Assembly: GCF_903970965.1 (NCBI RefSeq)
Contig: NZ_CAJCKW010000001.1
Coordinates: 248,001-312,000 of the forward strand
DNA length: 64,000 bases
Source: Aureimonas sp. ME7
GTDB lineage: Bacteria > Pseudomonadota > Alphaproteobacteria > Rhizobiales > Rhizobiaceae
Direction: 5' to 3'
Shown: positions 62,676-64,000 of the stretch, piece after piece
How the letters are laid out: each line of letters opens with the position of its first letter
Position numbering within the stretch: the stretch's first letter is position 1
Notes under the pieces: model-generated
The model's input: the letters and a program-made list of their open reading frames with translations, nothing else
Told to the model about the DNA's origin: nothing
The model's database searches: none
Translations under genes and position numbers: made by a program

Positions 62676-63296
62676 ATGTCCCGAACCCTCGTCCTCGTGC
62701 GTCACGGCCAGAGCGACTGGAATCTCAAGAACCTCTTCACCGGCTGGCGCGACCCGGACCTGACGGAACAGGGCGTGGCGGAAGCGAAAGCCGCAGGGCA
62801 GCGCCTCAAGGCGGCCGGCCTCCATTTCGACGTCGCCTTCACCAGCGTCCTGTCTCGCGCCCAGCGCACGCTGGCGCTGATCGAGGGCGAACTCGGGCAG
62901 GGCTCGATCGAGACCCACCGCGACCAGGCGCTCAACGAGCGCGACTATGGCGACCTGTCGGGCCTCAACAAGGACGACGCGCGCGCCAAGTGGGGCGAGG
63001 ATCAGGTCCACATCTGGCGCCGCTCCTACGACGTGCCCCCGCCGGGCGGCGAATCCCTGAAGGACACGGGCGCGCGCGTCTGGCCCTACTATATCCATCG
63101 CATCCAGCCGAAGGTCCTGGCGGGGGGTACGGTGATCGTGGCCGCCCACGGCAACTCGCTGCGCGCCCTGATCATGGCGCTCGACGGTTTGACCGGCGAG
63201 GAGATCGTCGCACAGGAACTCGCGACCGGCGTTCCGATCATCTACCGGCTCAACGCCGATTCCACCGTCGCCTCGAAGGACGTCCTGGAAGGCTGA
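62676..63296 (+). CDS. gpmA: 2,3-bisphosphoglycerate-dependent phosphoglycerate mutase
   Basis: 206 residues from the ATG at 62676, a short version typical of alphaproteobacteria. The catalytic His is in [29 protein letters not shown]. The second His is in [25 protein letters not shown], and [43 protein letters not shown] lies between. It interconverts 3- and 2-phosphoglycerate in glycolysis. An upstream frame extension to 62577 overlaps dapB and is not family-like. dapB-gpmA is a common rhizobial pair. Confidence 0.96.
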   Translation: MSRTLVLVRHGQSDWNLKNLFTGWRDPDLTEQGVAEAKAAGQRLKAAGLHFDVAFTSVLSRAQRTLALIEGELGQGSIETHRDQALNERDYGDLSGLNKDDARAKWGEDQVHIWRRSYDVPPPGGESLKDTGARVWPYYIHRIQPKVLAGGTVIVAAHGNSLRALIMALDGLTGEEIVAQELATGVPIIYRLNADSTVASKDVLEG

Positions 63297-63310
63297 ACGC
63301 CGCGCGCAAG

Positions 63311-63350
63311 CGGTTGCGGCAAACCGGCGGTTGCGACGACCGCCGGTTGC
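63311..63350. repeat. Three CGGTTGC direct repeats and an inverted repeat after gpmA
   Basis: CGGTTGC occurs at 63311, 63328 and 63344, spaced 17 and 16 nt. The last two overlap a perfect 9-bp inverted repeat, AACCGGCGG/CCGCCGGTT (63322-63348). No T run follows, so an ordinary terminator is unlikely. The cluster could be a binding array in the promoter region of the sulfate-binding protein gene. Confidence 0.4.
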
Positions 63351-63476
63351 AGCGACATCATTATGTCTACCTTGTGACCGGTTTTAGTAGATCATTTCTG
63401 TCGCGCTCCGTTGCCGGGCTTTAGCATCGTTCCAGTTGAAGCCTCGAAGTCCGCCACCGGAAAGGACCCCCGCGAC

Positions 63477-64000
63477 ATGCGTTTTTCCCTCAAGATCGGC
63501 ATTGCCGCGGCCGCGCTCATGGCGCTGGCGGGCCCCGTCTCCGCACAGACGCTGCTCAACGTTTCCTACGACCCGACGCGCGAGCTTTACCGCGCGTTCA
63601 ACGACGCCTTCAACGCTCACCTGAAGGCCGAGGGCAAGGACACGATCACCATCCGCAACTCGCACGGCGGCTCGGGCGCGCAGGCCCGCACGGTGATCGA
63701 CGGGCTGGATGCCGACGTCGTCACGCTGGCGCTCGAGGCCGACATCAACGCCATCGTCAAGGCGACAGGCAAGATCCCGGAGAACTGGCGCACGCTCCTG
63801 CCGCACAACTCCTCGCCCTACACGTCCACCATCGTGTTCCTGGTGCGCAAGGACAATCCGAAGCAAATCAAGGACTGGGGCGATCTCGTCAAGGACGGGA
63901 TCCAGGTCATCACGCCGAACCCGAAGACGTCGGGCGGCGCGCGCTGGAACTATCTGGCCGCCTGGGCCTGGGCCAACAAGGAATACGGCGGCGATCCTGA
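63477..64000 (+). CDS. Sulfate ABC transporter substrate-binding protein, N-terminal part
   Basis: The gene runs off the right edge; 174 residues are visible. A signal peptide ([24 protein letters not shown]) precedes the mature start [21 protein letters not shown], the hallmark of sulfate/thiosulfate-binding proteins (Sbp/CysP). Further family parts are [60 protein letters not shown] and [23 protein letters not shown]. It should bind sulfate in the periplasm for a CysTWA-type permease, probably encoded just outside the window. The AT-richer stretch before it (63360-63410) is the likely promoter area. Confidence 0.94.
   Translation, partial: MRFSLKIGIAAAALMALAGPVSAQTLLNVSYDPTRELYRAFNDAFNAHLKAEGKDTITIRNSHGGSGAQARTVIDGLDADVVTLALEADINAIVKATGKIPENWRTLLPHNSSPYTSTIVFLVRKDNPKQIKDWGDLVKDGIQVITPNPKTSGGARWNYLAAWAWANKEYGGDP

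Noticed and set aside
1-64000. CRISPR array, tRNA, rRNA, insertion sequence or phage genes
   Set aside because: No evenly spaced direct repeats of CRISPR type, no cloverleaf that I could recognise, and no transposase, integrase or phage motif in any frame. A tRNA scan would settle this.

Overview
The window is a GC-rich chromosomal segment from an alphaproteobacterium, most likely of the order Hyphomicrobiales (Rhizobiales). Supporting features are a MucR/Ros regulator, a DUF1236 protein, a bacterial transglutaminase-like cysteine peptidase, an imuA-imuB-dnaE2 mutasome preceded by an alphaproteobacterial LexA box (GAAC-N7-GAAC), an infC gene that appears to start at ATT, and an infA-maf-yacG cluster. 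A family such as Aurantimonadaceae would fit, but this is only a guess from gene content. I see no rRNA, tRNA, CRISPR array, integrase or transposase. Most of the window is ordinary core chromosome.

Layout. 1-5.6 kb: the end of an aldose sugar dehydrogenase, an AraC regulator, and a siderophore importer transcribed leftward as fhuD-fhuB-fhuC with overlapping genes. 6-8.4 kb: a YihY membrane protein, a divergent XRE regulator and a DUF454 protein. 8.6-12.2 kb: a complete sugar ABC importer (binding protein, double ATPase, permease). 12.4-18.1 kb: a MucR regulator with an unusual charged tail, an MFS exporter, a dispersed repeat, an OmpA lipoprotein, a TPR protein and another MFS protein. 18.3-25.7 kb: asd, a 41-residue protein, an MHS-type transporter, leuB, an MHYT-GGDEF-EAL signalling protein and leuD. 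25.9-29.7 kb: a CitE-like lyase with a DUF1737 partner, DUF2459, MOSC, a zincin and an L,D-transpeptidase. 30-36.4 kb: the SOS mutasome. 36.5-40.4 kb: DUF1236, DUF427, an ECF sigma/anti-sigma pair, a hydrolase and an AAA ATPase. 40.5-43.9 kb: a 52-residue membrane protein, murA, infA, maf, yacG and a cysteine peptidase.

44-56 kb holds the translation block infC, rpmI, rplT, pheS and pheT, broken up by extra genes. A decarboxylase-HxlR-MFS cassette sits between infC and rpmI, a kinase-like gene sits between rplT and pheS, and a glycosyltransferase plus a membrane protein sit between pheS and pheT. 56-64 kb: an oxidoreductase, mepA, glk, a second copy of the dispersed repeat, a lipid-type ABC exporter, dapB, gpmA and the start of a sulfate-binding protein.

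The most notable observations are these. Two copies of a composite palindromic repeat (14.7 and 59.8 kb) share conserved flanks but carry unrelated perfect hairpins at the centre. The MucR protein has a histone-like, Lys/Ala/Pro-rich tail of about 110 residues. The MFS gene of the inserted cassette is frameshifted at a G7 tract. The imu operon has a clear SOS box, and its imuA and imuB genes overlap by 161 nt. I did not find an entirely new multi-gene system.
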